From: Paramarasmius palmivorus
Taxonomy: Eukaryota > Basidiomycota > Agaricomycetes > Agaricales > Marasmiaceae
DNA: 64,000 nucleotides
Assembly (NCBI GenBank): GCA_037176845.1
Contig: JAYKXP010000043.1
Span: 1-64,000, forward strand
Direction of reading: 5' to 3'
The notes under the pieces were generated by a model. It was not told where the DNA came from. It saw nothing but the letters and a program-made list of their open reading frames with translations, and did no database searches. Below are positions 22,690 to 34,927 of the stretch, piece by piece (within the stretch, counting starts at the first letter, position 1; the number at the start of each line of letters is the position of its first letter). The position numbers and the translations under genes were made by a program.

Positions 22690-24008
22690 TGCGTAGGTTC
22701 CAAGTGATGATGAAAAACCGTAACCTTCAAGTTGCTTGAAGGTGACGGTTTTAACTTTCGAGAAACGCGACTACCGTAACTTGAAAAAGAACAACTTGCA
22801 AGGATATCGGGATACTTGGCGACTTGGAGAGAATACAACGGCTCAGCGCTCAGCGCTCAGTGGCCAACTCAAACTGAGGAAGCCTAAGAAAACGGTGACT
22901 CGAAGGATTGGTCACGGTGGTGAATTGACATTTCGAATTCACGCAAGTTCGATGCATCCCGACATCCCTCGAACGCAGTGCCATTTGATGTCCGAGTCAA
23001 ACATCAAAAGCTCAAGGTTGTACATGTTGCGTAGGTATGAGCGTACATAGGGCCAGGTGACGGTTTTGGGAAAGAGGTCTAGCGCCGGCGGTGAAACGTC
23101 GTTCATCATAGATGTATAGGGTTAGAACGACACGAGAATCGAAGAGAATAGACACACCTTTCCGAATTCGGTTTGAAGGAGAGATGTATGTATATGTACG
23201 AAGGACTCGTCTTTTGTATGAAGAGTTTGCATCCGCGCCCTTCCTCTACTCTCTTCACCGAACACGGGGAGAGGCCGAAGTCCTAGGCAAGGGAACAGTA
23301 AGTAAATACACTTCCAAACTTCAAGCTTCAATTCTCGAGCCTACTACTAGTAATTGAAACATCCCAATGCACCCGGACCTCCAGAAATGGGGTACAAGGC
23401 CACCGTCGGAGGATGGGCAAGAGAGGTCCGAAGTCGTCTTTCTCATAAATCAGAAAGTTCATCGGCCGCGGTGTACGTAGTCTTTGTTTTCCCTGCTACT
23501 GGACAACGTGAGTACAAAAATCCAACGAGTTACAAAAGAGCTTGTCTGTACGCACCTCGTGGAAAGGAGAACCTATGCAATGTCCATCGATTTCTTTCGA
23601 GGAAAGCGCGACCACGCGGTGTTTCTTATGGTGCTGTTCCACCGAGTCTTAGATTGAATGCAAGTTGCAATTGAGCGCGATTCGACAGAAAACAAACGAG
23701 GAAGCGAGGAAGAGGCTGATTTTGGTCCTCGAAGATTGGGCTTGAGAGTTTGCGAGGGGGAAGGTGGATGGAGGCCCGAGATAGCATTGTGGTGTACGAG
23801 TCTGTGCTTGGGTAGGTCATGACGGTGTCGAAGAAAGCCTAGGCTTCAAGCTTCGAGTTTCAAGTTTGCGCAGATTTGGGTGTTGAGTGGGATGAGAAGA
23901 GACGCCGGCGAGGAAGATGGATTTTCCGAGTCAAGGCTGCCACGTGATTAGATTCAGAACGCCTGGTCCGTGCGCACCAACTTCTCTTTCCCGCTACCGC
24001 TCAAAGTC
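22300..24008. repeat. Left inverted-repeat arm upstream of WD40 copy 2
   Basis: 22420-22570 matches, in reverse, 26520-26680, with shared pieces CTGGCTAGAAACGGTCGT and GTAAATCGACCTCAA. 22690-22780 matches in reverse 26195-26265 and again 26375-26410, around AAGTGATGATGAAAACC and a CTTCAAGTTG stem. The copies are diverged. No gene is convincing here; from about 23960 the sequence becomes the promoter of the WD40 copy, colinear with 7565 onward. Confidence 0.5.
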
Positions 24009-25428
24009 ATGTCAATCGACGAACCCATCCTTATCCCAATCACCACAATCCAACCTACATTCACCAATGTAGTCAAAGAAGTATACGATGGTCTTATCCC
24101 GAGTGAGAATATTTGGGTATCTCAATACCACGGTACGTGCCCCCGTATTACTACTCTTCGCGAAAGCTAACACTAGACATGACCCAGGCACGGACTCGAC
24201 ACACGCCAGATTCCGTGTATCTCTCGACGAGGAGGATAGGCAGAAGATCGTTTTTGAGCCGACCAACGCAGAGTCTAAAAAACTATCACTCGGTTCATCA
24301 CAGTCATCTTACACCGTCAACAACACGACACTCCTCATCCCAACTCAAACCTACATCCACGCCGAACCCCCATCTCGCATAACCGCCCTAGCCGTCTCAG
24401 ATGATAAATCTCAATTCGCGATTGGGCTTTTAGATGGGTCTGGGTACCTCTATCCCATCACTCCCCAGTCAACCTCAACGCCAGAAAAATACCCCCATCC
24501 CCACACGCCCACAACACAACCCCAGGCACTCGTGGACCCCAGCATTCCCGGGAATAGGAAGGCACACAAAAGCACCATCAACGCCTTACAATTCTTCCCT
24601 TCATCCAGGGTTTTACTGAGCGCAGGAGCGGATTTCGCGATACGTGTGTTTCCTGCTGAGCCGCCTTCCCTTTCCACCACCACCACCTCCCCTTCCAACG
24701 CCCCAAACACCAACCCAGCACACCCAGCCCGGACTCTAACAGCCCACACACGCCCAATAACCAGCATAGCTATCAACCCACTCGATCGTGGGCGGACGGT
24801 CTTATCCGCGTCGTTAGATGGGTCTGTGAGAGTGTGGAATGTGGCTTCTGGGACGGAGGTTGCGGAAAAAAGGATCAGGCATGGAGGTGGTGGTGTTGTC
24901 GATATGGTCCTTGAAGGGGAGAAAGGAAGGGTGTATACGGCGATTCAGGATGGATCGTTTGAGGTGTATACTGTCGATTTGGTTGGTGTAGAAGGGAGTG
25001 CGAGTAGGAGGATATTCAAGTCGACGAGGTCGAGTGCGGGGCCGATGAGTACGATTGCTGTTTCTACTGGGGAAGCGGTGATGGCGGTTGGATATACAAG
25101 TGGTCTGGTTAGTTTGTATACGATAGAAGGGGAACTGGAAACGGCACTGGAGAAACCGGTGGTGACGTTCCGCCGAAATACCGCTTCAATCGAGGGACTC
25201 TCTTTCCTTGGGGGTGTTGAAGGAACGGAGGAGGTGAGGCTGGGTATCGCTACAGCGGATGGGCTACCTTGGATTGCCGGTATCACTTTAGGGGAGAAGG
25301 TGGAGGTAAGAGTGTACGCAGAACTTACAGGTGGTGAAATCGACGCTGTTAGGGATATTGTAGCGCTTGAGGAAGAGGTATGGACGGTATGTGATGATGG
25401 GGTTGTTAGGCGGTATGTTATTCCTTAA
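24009..25428 (+). CDS. WD40-repeat protein resembling Rpn14/PAAF1, copy 2
   Basis: ATG at 24009, one 55-nt intron (24133-24187), TAA at 25426-25428, about 454 residues. It is intact, colinear with copy 1 and clearly similar throughout. It shares the MSIDEPILIPITTIQ start, the INALQFFPSSRVLLSAGADF repeat and the DRGRTVLSASLDGSVRVWN repeat. Differences cluster in the low-complexity insert (about 24670-24725) and in small indels near 24905-24920 and 25200-25380. The reading frame is kept across these indels, so both copies appear to have been under selection. Homology to copy 1 begins about 45 bp before the ATG, so the two have different upstream DNA and may be regulated differently. Confidence 0.7.
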
Positions 25429-27060
25429 TGTATACTTGTTCTATGTACTATGTATCGGTATCAAGGGGAGACATTGTATGTATAACGAGCGAAAGAAACG
25501 CGTCTTATATCCCATTTATCCATCGTATACTTCTTTTCTCAACGACGTTCACTTCGCGGTTCTATATACGCCCATATCTCCACCTGTTACCTATACCTAT
25601 TATCTGCGCAACATGTACAACCTTGAATTTTCGATTTTCCATGGCTATAGGAGCCTTTGTATGTATATGAACAGTCCATGTTTTCAGATGTGCCGGCGTC
25701 AAGCTTCTTTCCCCAACACCGTCACCTTCATCTTGGAAACACTCGAACCACAGCAGACTGCGCATCGCCCGACGGCGGCGAGTCCTAGTCTCCCAAAACA
25801 TCTATCGGCCCGGTTGTTCCTTGAAATGTCCCTTAGCTCGCTTGCAAGACAGTGTCGATGAAAGTTAAACCTCACCTCGACTCGGAGTATGTACACCGTA
25901 GCGTAACTAGGAATTAGGATAAGGGGCACGGTGCGTGGATTTAAAATCTTCCCCAGGCCAGCAAATTACAATGTCCAACTACCGTTTCTTAGGCAGCAGA
26001 CGATATCGAGTCAGCCCAGGCGTCGAGATTCCTCGAAATCGTCACCTTGCAATTCTTAACCTTAGACTACGCAAGCACAAGTTACAAACCAACGTTACCC
26101 GAACCAAGCTTCGAACCTCTCACCCGCGTCGAGAGTCGGTACCCGTTTGCGCATGCCGCAGTGAATTGGAAGCTCGCGGTGCCGCGACTTTCCTCAAAAC
26201 CATCACCTTGAAGTTGCAACTTGTTTACGGGTTTTCATCATCACTTATAACCTGAAGGGGCGGCATAGAAGGTGGAACAAGGCAAAGGTGCGTGCTTCGA
26301 TCCTATCTGAATTCTGAATAACTCTTGAACGCTCCTCAGCCCAGAAACTGAATTTGGAGCTGCAATTTGTACTCTACGTCTGGTTTTCGTCATCACTTGT
26401 AACCTACCCAAACGCAACAGCCTTCAAAAACTCAACCACCCTGACTCGGAAGGGGACACGGAAGCTGAAAGTTGAGACACAAAGGTCCTGGGTGCGTGAT
26501 TCCGAGTATATGGATATTCTTCACGACTCACCACGGCTTCTCAGATCGCTGGCTAGAAACGGTCGTACTTCGCACCACGTTCGCTCATCCTCATCACGCT
26601 GGGTGCGAGTAAATCGACCTCAATTGCTTCCGAAGACCTGCTCTCGTTCTTCGTGTCTTGTACCCAATCGCTCCAACTTCGAGCATTTATTCCTGATTCC
26701 TGATTCCGCAGGCGTGCGGTCCGGAATTGAGCTTAGAGGACTCTGAGGAAACCGGAGCCGTTGGGCAAGGGGGAAGAAGATTCAAGGAGCAGCTTTTTGA
26801 GAAATGGGGTGTCTTTGCTCTGCATGACGTTGACGAGAGCATGAAGGGTTTGCGATGACATCTACGAGTGGGGGTTGGTGCGCCTTTTGGACCTTGGTCG
26901 TTCCTTGAGCTGCTCGCCCGCGCGGAGACGGTGGATACTGGTACTATGTCATTGGGACAAGTGTTGTACCCAAGTCCCTTCTCATGAACGCACAAATATA
27001 CCGTGCTTGTAACCTATATCCTACATAATACAACAATTATCAAAATCCACATTCCTCTCT
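25429..27060. other. Duplicated 3' tail, then right inverted-repeat arm
   Basis: 25429-25640 is the shared tail behind the WD40 copies. 26000-26720 is the right arm of the inverted repeat described at 22300. A fragment at about 26755-26820 (GAGCCGTTGGGCAAGGG to TTTTTGAGAAATGGGG) is a relic of the small gene at 3380-3868. No intact gene is seen. Confidence 0.45.
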
Positions 27061-27234
27061 CCACAAGCCGTTGGTGAAAGGAGAGAAGGAAGAGAGGTTG
27101 GAGAAGCTTTTTGAGAAATGGGGTGAGTTTCGAGTCTCGTTCTCGTTCTTGGTTTTGACGAGGAATGTAGATATTCATCATAAAAGATTTGTGACGCTTT
27201 GCTGTGATATATTGGAGTATGGTCTGATCGATTG
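27061..27234 (+). pseudogene. Fragment of the 3380-3868 gene
   Basis: Reads PLVKGEKEERLEKLFEKWGE through TLCCDILEYGLID to a TGA, matching the last third of the minus-strand gene at 3380-3868. It is convergent with A3, just as that gene is convergent with A1. The 5' two thirds are missing. Confidence 0.65.
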
Positions 27235-27317
27235 ATCCAACAGGAAGGAGCCTCGGATTTTCACGTTCGGCTAATTGTGACCTGTTCATGGTTTCGGTAG
27301 AATGAAAGGAGGAGTTA

Positions 27318-29205
27318 TCATACACATATAAGGCTATTATCCACGCCGTACTGTACAGAAATCAACAAACCAATCGTCTGGCTACCCTTTTCACGTTTTC
27401 CGCGCCCATTTGTTACGATCCTTACGCTGTTTAGTATCTGCACCTTCACCACAGCACGATGAGAGGCGGTTTTTCTCGTCGTGCTATCAGAACTCGAAAT
27501 CGAACGATGCCCTGTACAACAAACAGTGCCACGATAAGGTTGAACCAAGGAACCATACATAGGCCAAACATACCTGTTTACATTCACTGGCCCCTGTCCT
27601 TGAGGTTCTTGATGGAACGTCTCTGCTTTCTCAACCTTTCCGCTCTACTCCAAGACCCTGTGGTTTGTGACTTGACTCGTTGCTTCGAGCTCGTTCGAAC
27701 CCTGCGCGAAGATTTCATAATCTTTGCATCCGCCGCTCCTACATTCTTCGTGCGAGATTTACGGTTTGACCAGGAAGTGGACGCCCGGCTTGGATGTTTG
27801 ACAGTACCTATTGTTCAACGAGATAGTCAGCACCAAGGAGAAGATATGGGATGTCGGTTGAACGAACTTCGTCGCGGTGGTAACATATCAAAACTTGGTT
27901 CTTCAAAGTCTTCGAATCGATCATCGTCATCGATGACTTCGAGAATAGGACAGCCGGTAGCAACAGCAAGGTCGGTGGTGGTTGGGTCGAAGCCTTTGAA
28001 GACCTGGAGTTTACGTATGATGTCGTAGTCGCTTGGGCTCCATGTACGACCAATGGCATTTATCGTGGAAGTAAAAGATGGTATTCCTGAAGTTGCTAGC
28101 TCAAAATCGGATATCTTCTCTCGCCCGAATGGATCAAAGGACCAGAAGTACTTCTCGCCTTCTACCCAAGATCTCCAGATGCCTTCATCATCAGATGGTT
28201 GGGGAATAGGCAGTATGAATAGATAGACTTCCGGGGGTACATTGAGTTCCTCTGGCGGTGAACTGCGTGTAAGGAGCATATTAAAATCAGAAAGCATAGC
28301 TATGTCAAACAATTAGACGGGATAGAAATGGCAACACAAGAACTCACCATAATCCTTCCACTCATCTGGATGAATCTGTAGTTGGCCGAACAGATGGTAT
28401 GCCTGAGCAAGCCATGATTTGTCAAGTTCAGGCAATCCATGCTCCAAGTAAATCTCCTCGAGTTCGTTCACCTTCGTTGCAGTAAACCTATCCTTACCGT
28501 CAGTCAACGACATTCAGCACTCAGGTTGTTTATACATACCGCACTAGTCCATTATCCATAAACTGACATGTCCTCATTGCATCTGAATCAGGAATCGTAT
28601 ACACCCCTGTAAACATATACTGCAGTCTTTCCCTGGCACCCGGCAACCTAGCAATGATACGTCGAGAGTGCGTATTAAATATCGTACCGGGGAGGGACCA
28701 CAGCACAGGTGTAACGTGTTCGTTGGCGAGACATTCCGTGAATAACTTAGGAAACCTATGAATTGCTTGGAAGACAGTCTGAGTGGGGAACGTCCTTGCG
28801 AAATATGCCAAGACTGTGTCGTCGTCTCTCAGCACTGAGATGGGTAGATAATTGGAATGAATGTTGGGCATGGCGCCTTCAACGGTATCATTCGTTGATA
28901 GAACCCCTCCTAGGGATCGCCCAATGTATGGCCCTTTCTGCAGTGCACCAGTTCTTGGGTCAACCCAGAATTCAGCTACAAGCTGTTGTTCCTGTTACTA
29001 TATGTTATGAGTAGGTATAATGAGACGTACGACTACATTCGGAATCTCTGAAATTTCCATCCGCATCCTACCGAACTAATTGAGATAGTTAGATGTTGTT
29101 CCAATTATATCGGGGACATACTTGATACTCGAAGTACGAATGCTGAAGCGGCAAGTGCCGACCATCATCACCCCAAATAATCCATCCAAGTGGGATCAGA
29201 GCTAT
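27318..29205 (-). pseudogene. 5'-truncated copy A3 of the lineage-specific A gene
   Basis: Matches A1 and A2 from the tail (27318) through the conserved middle domain (28871-27827) to about 29205, where homology stops abruptly. The GGTF N-terminus and the HENVAQIFGF segment are missing. The remaining exons keep open frames and splice sites, including a GTGAGT donor at the intron that is GC-AG in A1. The tail ends in a different frame from A1, and downstream DNA matches that of A1 (27010-27310 versus 3245-3520). The missing 5' end makes it probably non-functional, though transcription from an internal start cannot be excluded. Confidence 0.65.
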
Positions 29206-29374
29206 CCACTAGTAGGAGTGGGTCGGCGTATCCGCCAACAGGAACGAGTTCGATAGCAAGGTTGATTTATTTCTGTTTTACGTACACGAGATGCAATACA
29301 TTCGAGATAGATCACCCAAAACACAAAGGACACGAACCCGCACAAAGAAAAGTACCAATGGGAAGGACCATGAT

Positions 29375-30083
29375 TTAGGGATAGAGGTAACCATCAACCT
29401 GAGGAACGGGGTCGTACGCTACAGCAGTCTCTGCAGAAGCGATGACACGGGCCTCGCGGGTAGCAACCGATACGACGAAGGCTTTGCGAGCCATGTCTTT
29501 GCTCGCATACGAGGCATACTTGTTGTCAGTGACATGGAGAACCAGACGCTTGACATTGTCCCTGGTAGCAATACAAGCACGTGAGTAAAATATGGAGGCC
29601 AAGCGCATCAGAATGCTCACCATCCCCTTACGTAGCCAATCCTGATGCCACGAGTGATGCAGTACCAGCGTGTATCTGGAGGCGGAAGGTTAACCACGGC
29701 ATTGCAGTTCTGACACACGAGTGACAAGGTCGGGACTGCCTTTGACGCCTGGGGATTATCCACCGCGATCTGGTAGTGTGTCTCGACGAAGCGAGACAAG
29801 TAGTCTATCAGGAGATGTTAAAATTAGATGCTCTACTTAGGTATACGGATACTGACTCTTTTTCACCACGGTAGCGACTACGGCGTCGAGTGCATGGTTT
29901 TCAGCGTCGCTGAGGTTGTCCAACAGGGTGGTGTCGGAAGCTGTAGGGGACAATCACGATGATGAGATACAGCGGGCTTTCAGTACCAGCATAGACGTTA
30001 CCTGTCCATGTTGCATCAGTCACCCCGCTGACAGCCTCCAGGAAGCCGCCAGATTGAACGTGCTCTGAAGGAACGATATCCAT
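29375..30083 (-). CDS. Small protein with an RNase H1 N-terminal-like (Cauli_VI) domain
   Basis: Four exons, about 170 residues, from the ATG at 30081-30083 (MDIVPSEHVQSGGFL) to TAA at 29375. The segment RWYCITRGIRIGYVRGW, then VTDNKYASYASKDMARKAF, follows the WYVVxxGxxxGVxxxW...YKxFxSxxEAxxAF pattern of the RNase H1 N-terminal hybrid-binding domain. That fold also occurs in caulimovirus protein VI and, from memory, in many agaricomycete hypothetical proteins. A CQNC pair (about residue 85) precedes it. No RNase H catalytic domain follows. A CTATATAGG box lies about 68 nt upstream of the ATG. The assignment is from motif recognition only. Confidence 0.55.
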
Positions 30084-30571
30084 AGCAAGTCGAGGCAGAT
30101 GATAAGACAGAGAGGACTGGCCTGCGAGGACGATTTGGCGCTACCTATATAGAAAAAAATTAGATGATGTCAGCTCCGTCTACTGCGTGGTCAGGAACCA
30201 ATTGTACCACCAGGTGCTGTCTATTATGCGCGTCTGATTGACCTTGACCGGTTGCGAATAATGGGCTGAATAGAACACAACTGTGAGCCATATGAGAGGG
30301 AAAGGATCTATAGCGCCAACGTCAAATAAAGTGAGTTCCATTCATTCGTGAACCGATTTTTCTTAACAGCATTTGTCGGGCAAAAGTTCCACTCACGAGC
30401 CGACTCGAGGATGCAAGGGCAGCTAGGGACTGGGACAAAGCGAGTGAATTGAAGGTATACCCATGCTACGGCAAGCATGTATCCACCATTGTTAGCATTG
30501 ACTCTGGTGTTAGTTTACATGCGAGGGTTGACAGTACACGGCCCGTCCCAACTGAACCGCTGTCGATATCA

Positions 30572-32286
30572 CTAGATATCGATCTCCAGATTCACGTTCT
30601 TGTTGAAGGTAACTGTGCCAAGTGTCAGTGAAGCCGCAGCGATAAGAACGAGAAGCCCATGTACTTACTGAAACGTACGGTCATAGCTATGTCGTTCAGA
30701 CGAACGATAACTTGTTTTTGCTCGTCGGACGAATCCGGATCTTGCAGGTGAAATATGGACATCGCGGTCCATATTTTCCCCCACAACCTGGGGGACGGCT
30801 CAAAGCTGAATAGAACCTATCGAGGAAATAGTTAGGCTTGATGTTGACCATTAAGTTAAAGCTACTCACTCGAACGTCCTTAGGGGATTGAAGCGGGAGA
30901 CTGTTTAAGACCCGGAAAGCCGTATTTGCGACTGCGGGGGATGGTGCCAGCGCAGCAGGGTAAGACGTATACGAACCACACCAGTTCCTCATGTTCGCAG
31001 ACACCAACCTAGCGTTGTAGATGTAAGGTGAACTTGGGCTTTGGATACGGTCGATCAAGCTCTCCAAAACGACAACAAACTCGGCGTCTTCGCAGTCCTC
31101 TATGTTAGCGGGCAGTGGCAGAGGTGGCTCAGTGCGCAGGTGAGGATGAGTGATGTCCAGTTCTAGAACGACGGGTGGGGAAAGCATGTATCCGAAAGCA
31201 AGTCGGCGGTTCCGATAATACATGGTTTCGATTTTGATAATGTTGTCAGGTCCACAACGCGCCTGCCAAGAGGTAGCGGTGACCATAGCGCGGCTGCCAG
31301 GCCAACCATCGCCATCAGGTAAGGCAGCATAAGGCAGCGGGGTCATCAGGGTATATTTATCCCCAGCCCACCTAGTGAGACCGTTGAGCTCCGTATCCGG
31401 GTTCGCCATGTCAAACGCCGTAAGCACAGGGTTGACCAGAAGAGTCTCGTTCGCGGTGCTCCCCAGAGACAAAGTGGAAACATGGCCCAAAGGCCTTGTG
31501 ACGTCGAGGGCTATACGCTTCTCCAAGGTAGTGTGAGGATAAAGCATATATACATGTGATCCAGTAACGAAACACATGTGCGCCGCTGCGAGAAAATGAG
31601 ATCAATATCCTCTCGACCATGTATAGATTGAAAGACTCACTAAGCTGCATGTCCAGGACCAGGCCCAGAGGGTGATAGTTGGTGGCGATGACGTGGATGC
31701 TGCGCTGGTTCGTGTGACGGAAACGATAGACATTGGCGACGAACACATTGGGATGGTCGATGGGGGTGAACATGTTCCTGTTGGCGAACGGCGTGTTGGC
31801 ACAGTTCATCTCCATTTCCAGCAGCTTCGACCGGTCTACTGGCCACATCGACACCGGCAAAGATGGCTCGAATGTGTACCCAACGTCCTGCACAGCGTCG
31901 AGTATGACTTTCGCTGGATCTACGGGCACGGCGATTTCCAACGGACCGTCGACGTTCGGGATAGTACAACAGCCTAGCACACCGATGCCGATCACGAAGG
32001 CCCCTACCTCAACTTGTTTGCGTCGAAGGGTATCCCAATCTTCGTTGCCGATGTAATACAGCATGGTTTGGGTGGTGTTGTAGACGATTTCGGTCTTGAC
32101 ACGGTTGGCGAAGTCTTGGTTCCTGGTTGGGGAGGGAGCGTTGTTGGGATCGCGATGAAAGATCAGCTCGCAGCCCAACTGATTGCTATAGCGGCCAAAA
32201 AGAGAAGAGACAGAGTTGGTCAGTGAGGCCTGATGTGGACATGGGTCAACAAAAACTTACAGGTTTGGGACGTTCAGATGAGGCAT
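30572..32286 (-). CDS. Nucleotidyltransferase-like-fold protein, catalytic motifs degenerate (member 1)
   Basis: Five exons: MPHLNVPNL, intron, then a long exon, ending in TAG at 30572-30574; about 500 residues. Near residue 90 a segment EVGAFVIGIGVLGC...GPLEIAV...DVGYTF has the spacing of the TGxLISGSxALQF...SDLDLYV...GYxF signature of an agaricomycete nucleotidyltransferase-like family. The Gly-Ser and Asp-x-Asp metal motifs are lost. A second block, ATNYHPLGLVLDMQL to SHVYMLYPHTTLEKR, matches the part of that family where its typical FHSTCVMN and LYPRATxEER strings lie. Catalysis is therefore unlikely. The gene at 58549 belongs to the same family. Recognition is from memory of the family pattern. 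Confidence 0.5.
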
Positions 32287-32606
32287 GGTGGTGGCGAAAA
32301 GAGAAGGGACGAGAGGCCCAAACGAAAGCGTGTGGCTTATGTAGGTATTCAATGATGAGTCGAATGTGACCCGTGAATCCCATTTTCCAGGGCGTAGATG
32401 TGGTAATTGGCGGACTAGCAGCAAAGAAGCACGATACATTGTGTACCCAAAGAACTGGTGCTGCGGCGTTTTGTTAATGGCTTAGCAAATTTGATTCAGT
32501 ATCTGCCGGATCAAATTTCCCAGCTTCAAACATACTTTGTGCGGCTGGATCCAGCGATTTTAGCGGGCGATAGGTAGCGTAGGCCTCTGAGTGCATCCGT
32601 ATGCGT

Positions 32607-33411
32607 TTACCGAGAAAAATAGAGCTAACAGTTCAAACGTGAACGATGTGCTCGGAATCGGTGTACAATGTAATGTACTCACCTCTGAGTGGGATCGATC
32701 TCGCATGCCGAACAGCGTATCCGGTCCGCTTCGAGGTATGGGATGGCGTTTGATACCCGGAGGTCTTCCCTCGGACGTAATCATGGTGTACGTATGCGTC
32801 CGCTTGTATCGTAGGTGGAAAAGCAGCGTGCTGTTCGACGGAACGACGAGGAAAACAGGTATACGGGGCATTTTTCGTGCAACCAGAGACCAAGTATGGA
32901 TTATGAGGTGGAACGGAAGTAGGTTCTGTTTTCGGACCTAAGGAAGACCTAGGCGACATGTCAGAAACGCTATCAAAAGGTAGTGTAAGAGTATCTTACG
33001 GCAAGTTCTAGACACCATCCAAAAGCGTGGAACATGTCGCCGTCTTTATGTGGACGATCCGTGATCCCCTCACCGCGTCGCGGGAAGCTTGACCTCTTGA
33101 ACGTTCGTCCCAAAGGAACGAAGTTATGTTGCAGGATAGAGTCGGCAGATGAACGAAGGAAGCTATCTGTAGGGAACCAACAGGGACGAGTGGCTCCGAA
33201 GTCAGCCAGATAGGTTGGAATCCTGATATCGATAGCGCCTCGGACTCCCAAAGCTTCAAGCCCTGCGCCGTCACGAATTTTCTCAAACAGCCTCAAGCGG
33301 ACGCGATGGGATCGATTGCTGGTTGGGTAGAAGAACGAATAAGCTAACGAAGTAGTATGGGTGTCACAAATAGATACCTGCTAGTTGGATGGGCAGATCT
33401 CTGTGCTCCAT
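32607..33411 (-). CDS. Fungal protein of unknown function
   Basis: Four splice-supported exons, about 220 residues, from MEHRDLPIQLA (ATG at 33409-33411) through AYSFFYPTSNRSHRVRLRLF, ALGVRGAIDIRIPTYLADFG and MPRIPVFLVVPSNSTLLFHL to SELYFSR at 32607. The protein is rich in Arg, Phe and Pro with no motif I recognise. The start was chosen because the short first exon splices in frame with the long second one; no clear TATA box precedes it. It is tandem with the gene at 30572-32286 on the same strand. Confidence 0.45.
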
Positions 33412-34927
33412 GTACTTTCTTGCACGAGGGAACCGCTAGTGCGACTGGTGTACTTTGGCGCGTACTTTCTAGGTGTTGGGGTACCGAGGAGGATTCGAGA
33501 TAGTGGAATGGCGAGGCTGGATGGTATCAACAACCATCACTGGAAAGGATGAATGGCGTTTCTTTTAGACAAGGACGACTGCTTACCCTAGTCGTCAACC
33601 CAGCGCTGCTGTATCCGCTCTCACTCTTATCCCAGCCCTGACTTGTCGATGGACGTAGTGAAGATCATGTTCGGGTTATTGAGGATGGTCTCGACCATGT
33701 AACTCCCACTGAATAAGCAGACTTTAGACGTAACTTTGAGTATGCATCATCGAGTCTGGACGAGATCCAAAGTTCTTACACTTAGCTTCCTCGATTGAAC
33801 TGTTCAACCGTCTGACGGGCTGTCTGCTCCATCCACCAGAGAAACTAGTCACCGAGAACAAGCCGTCAATTTCATGGAGAGTTTGATTGACCGAATCTAC
33901 CCACCGAATAGAATTGCGGGAGCCTTCGTATCCGGTGCGAGCGCCTAGCTTCGGTAGCACGAATAGCAACTGTATTCACCGCAGAAAAATGCAGTCGGGA
34001 TAGAAGACGAGGTGTGTGGTGATGGTTGAGAGCAGGGAATGTTTGATGTTGTTTGGGCACGTCACATGGAAACTCCGCCGTCACATGATCGAGCGCTTGT
34101 TTCTCTGTTTCTTCTCACCTCTGTGTTTTTCTCTCTCCGCTGCAAGGACCATGCAGTTCACGAAGGGCCATTGTGCGTAACGCGTAGGTATGGAAAGACT
34201 ACGTCCGCTGACTGCACATTAATATGCTGATACGGCTTATTGTAGCGACGGTTCGAACGGCCAGAACCTGATTGGAGCGTGCAACCATATTCGAGTACCA
34301 AAAGATTTCGGCCAACATTGCGGTCCTCGGGCTCGACCTTCAAGTCTTTGATCACCTTATCTCGTCGTACCCTTTACGCTTCTTCCCACTTTCGACATTT
34401 CAACCGACCCTCGACCAACGGTTAAACAACAAGTTGCATACGCCGGCGCCAGAGTCTCCTTTTAGCAACTTTCTTATAAGCATTTATCCTTTTTGTCCGG
34501 TATTTCCCAAGCACCCAAACATATCTACGCTTCTGGACACTGGCTGTGGTTCACAGAGCATCAGGGCTAACACCAAGCGGAAACGATCTACTGTAGGCTC
34601 GACCTAGACCTTGGGAGCCATCGACCTTGAAGCGATGAGAGAAACAAAGAAGAGGCGAGTGTGGGTACATAGGCCAGAGCTGGTGCGTTCATACTTGCAA
34701 TCCCTCTCCCCGCGGCGAATAATCCTCTCCATTGCAGTATATGACGGTTCCTCGGGGGCACGACTCGACAAGCGGACCGAGTTAAGATATCAAGAAGGAA
34801 AGGCGTTGTACTGTGCAGGACCAAGTTGTGAAAGAGCGACACGAAAGATCTTCCCTCCGAACATCGTGCTGTCGGTCGCATCTCTTTCAAAACCTTTCGT
34901 TCACGACCCTCTGTACTTATTCTCGAC
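33412..34927. other. Region with no supportable gene
   Basis: Short open frames on both strands (for example minus 33872-34084, plus 34272-34607, plus 34611-34985) have no splice-linked partners and no recognisable motif. The left end of the Helitron must fall somewhere in 33.5-34.93 kb, but no clear CTRR end with an adjacent hairpin was found by eye. Confidence 0.35.

Noticed and set aside
34240..34275. GGTTCGAAC resembling a tRNA T-loop
   Set aside because: No D-arm, anticodon arm or acceptor stem can be folded around it.
33500..34927. Helitron 3' terminus
   Set aside because: Several short hairpins exist, but none has the expected 3' CTRR end next to an A/T insertion site, so no end is claimed.
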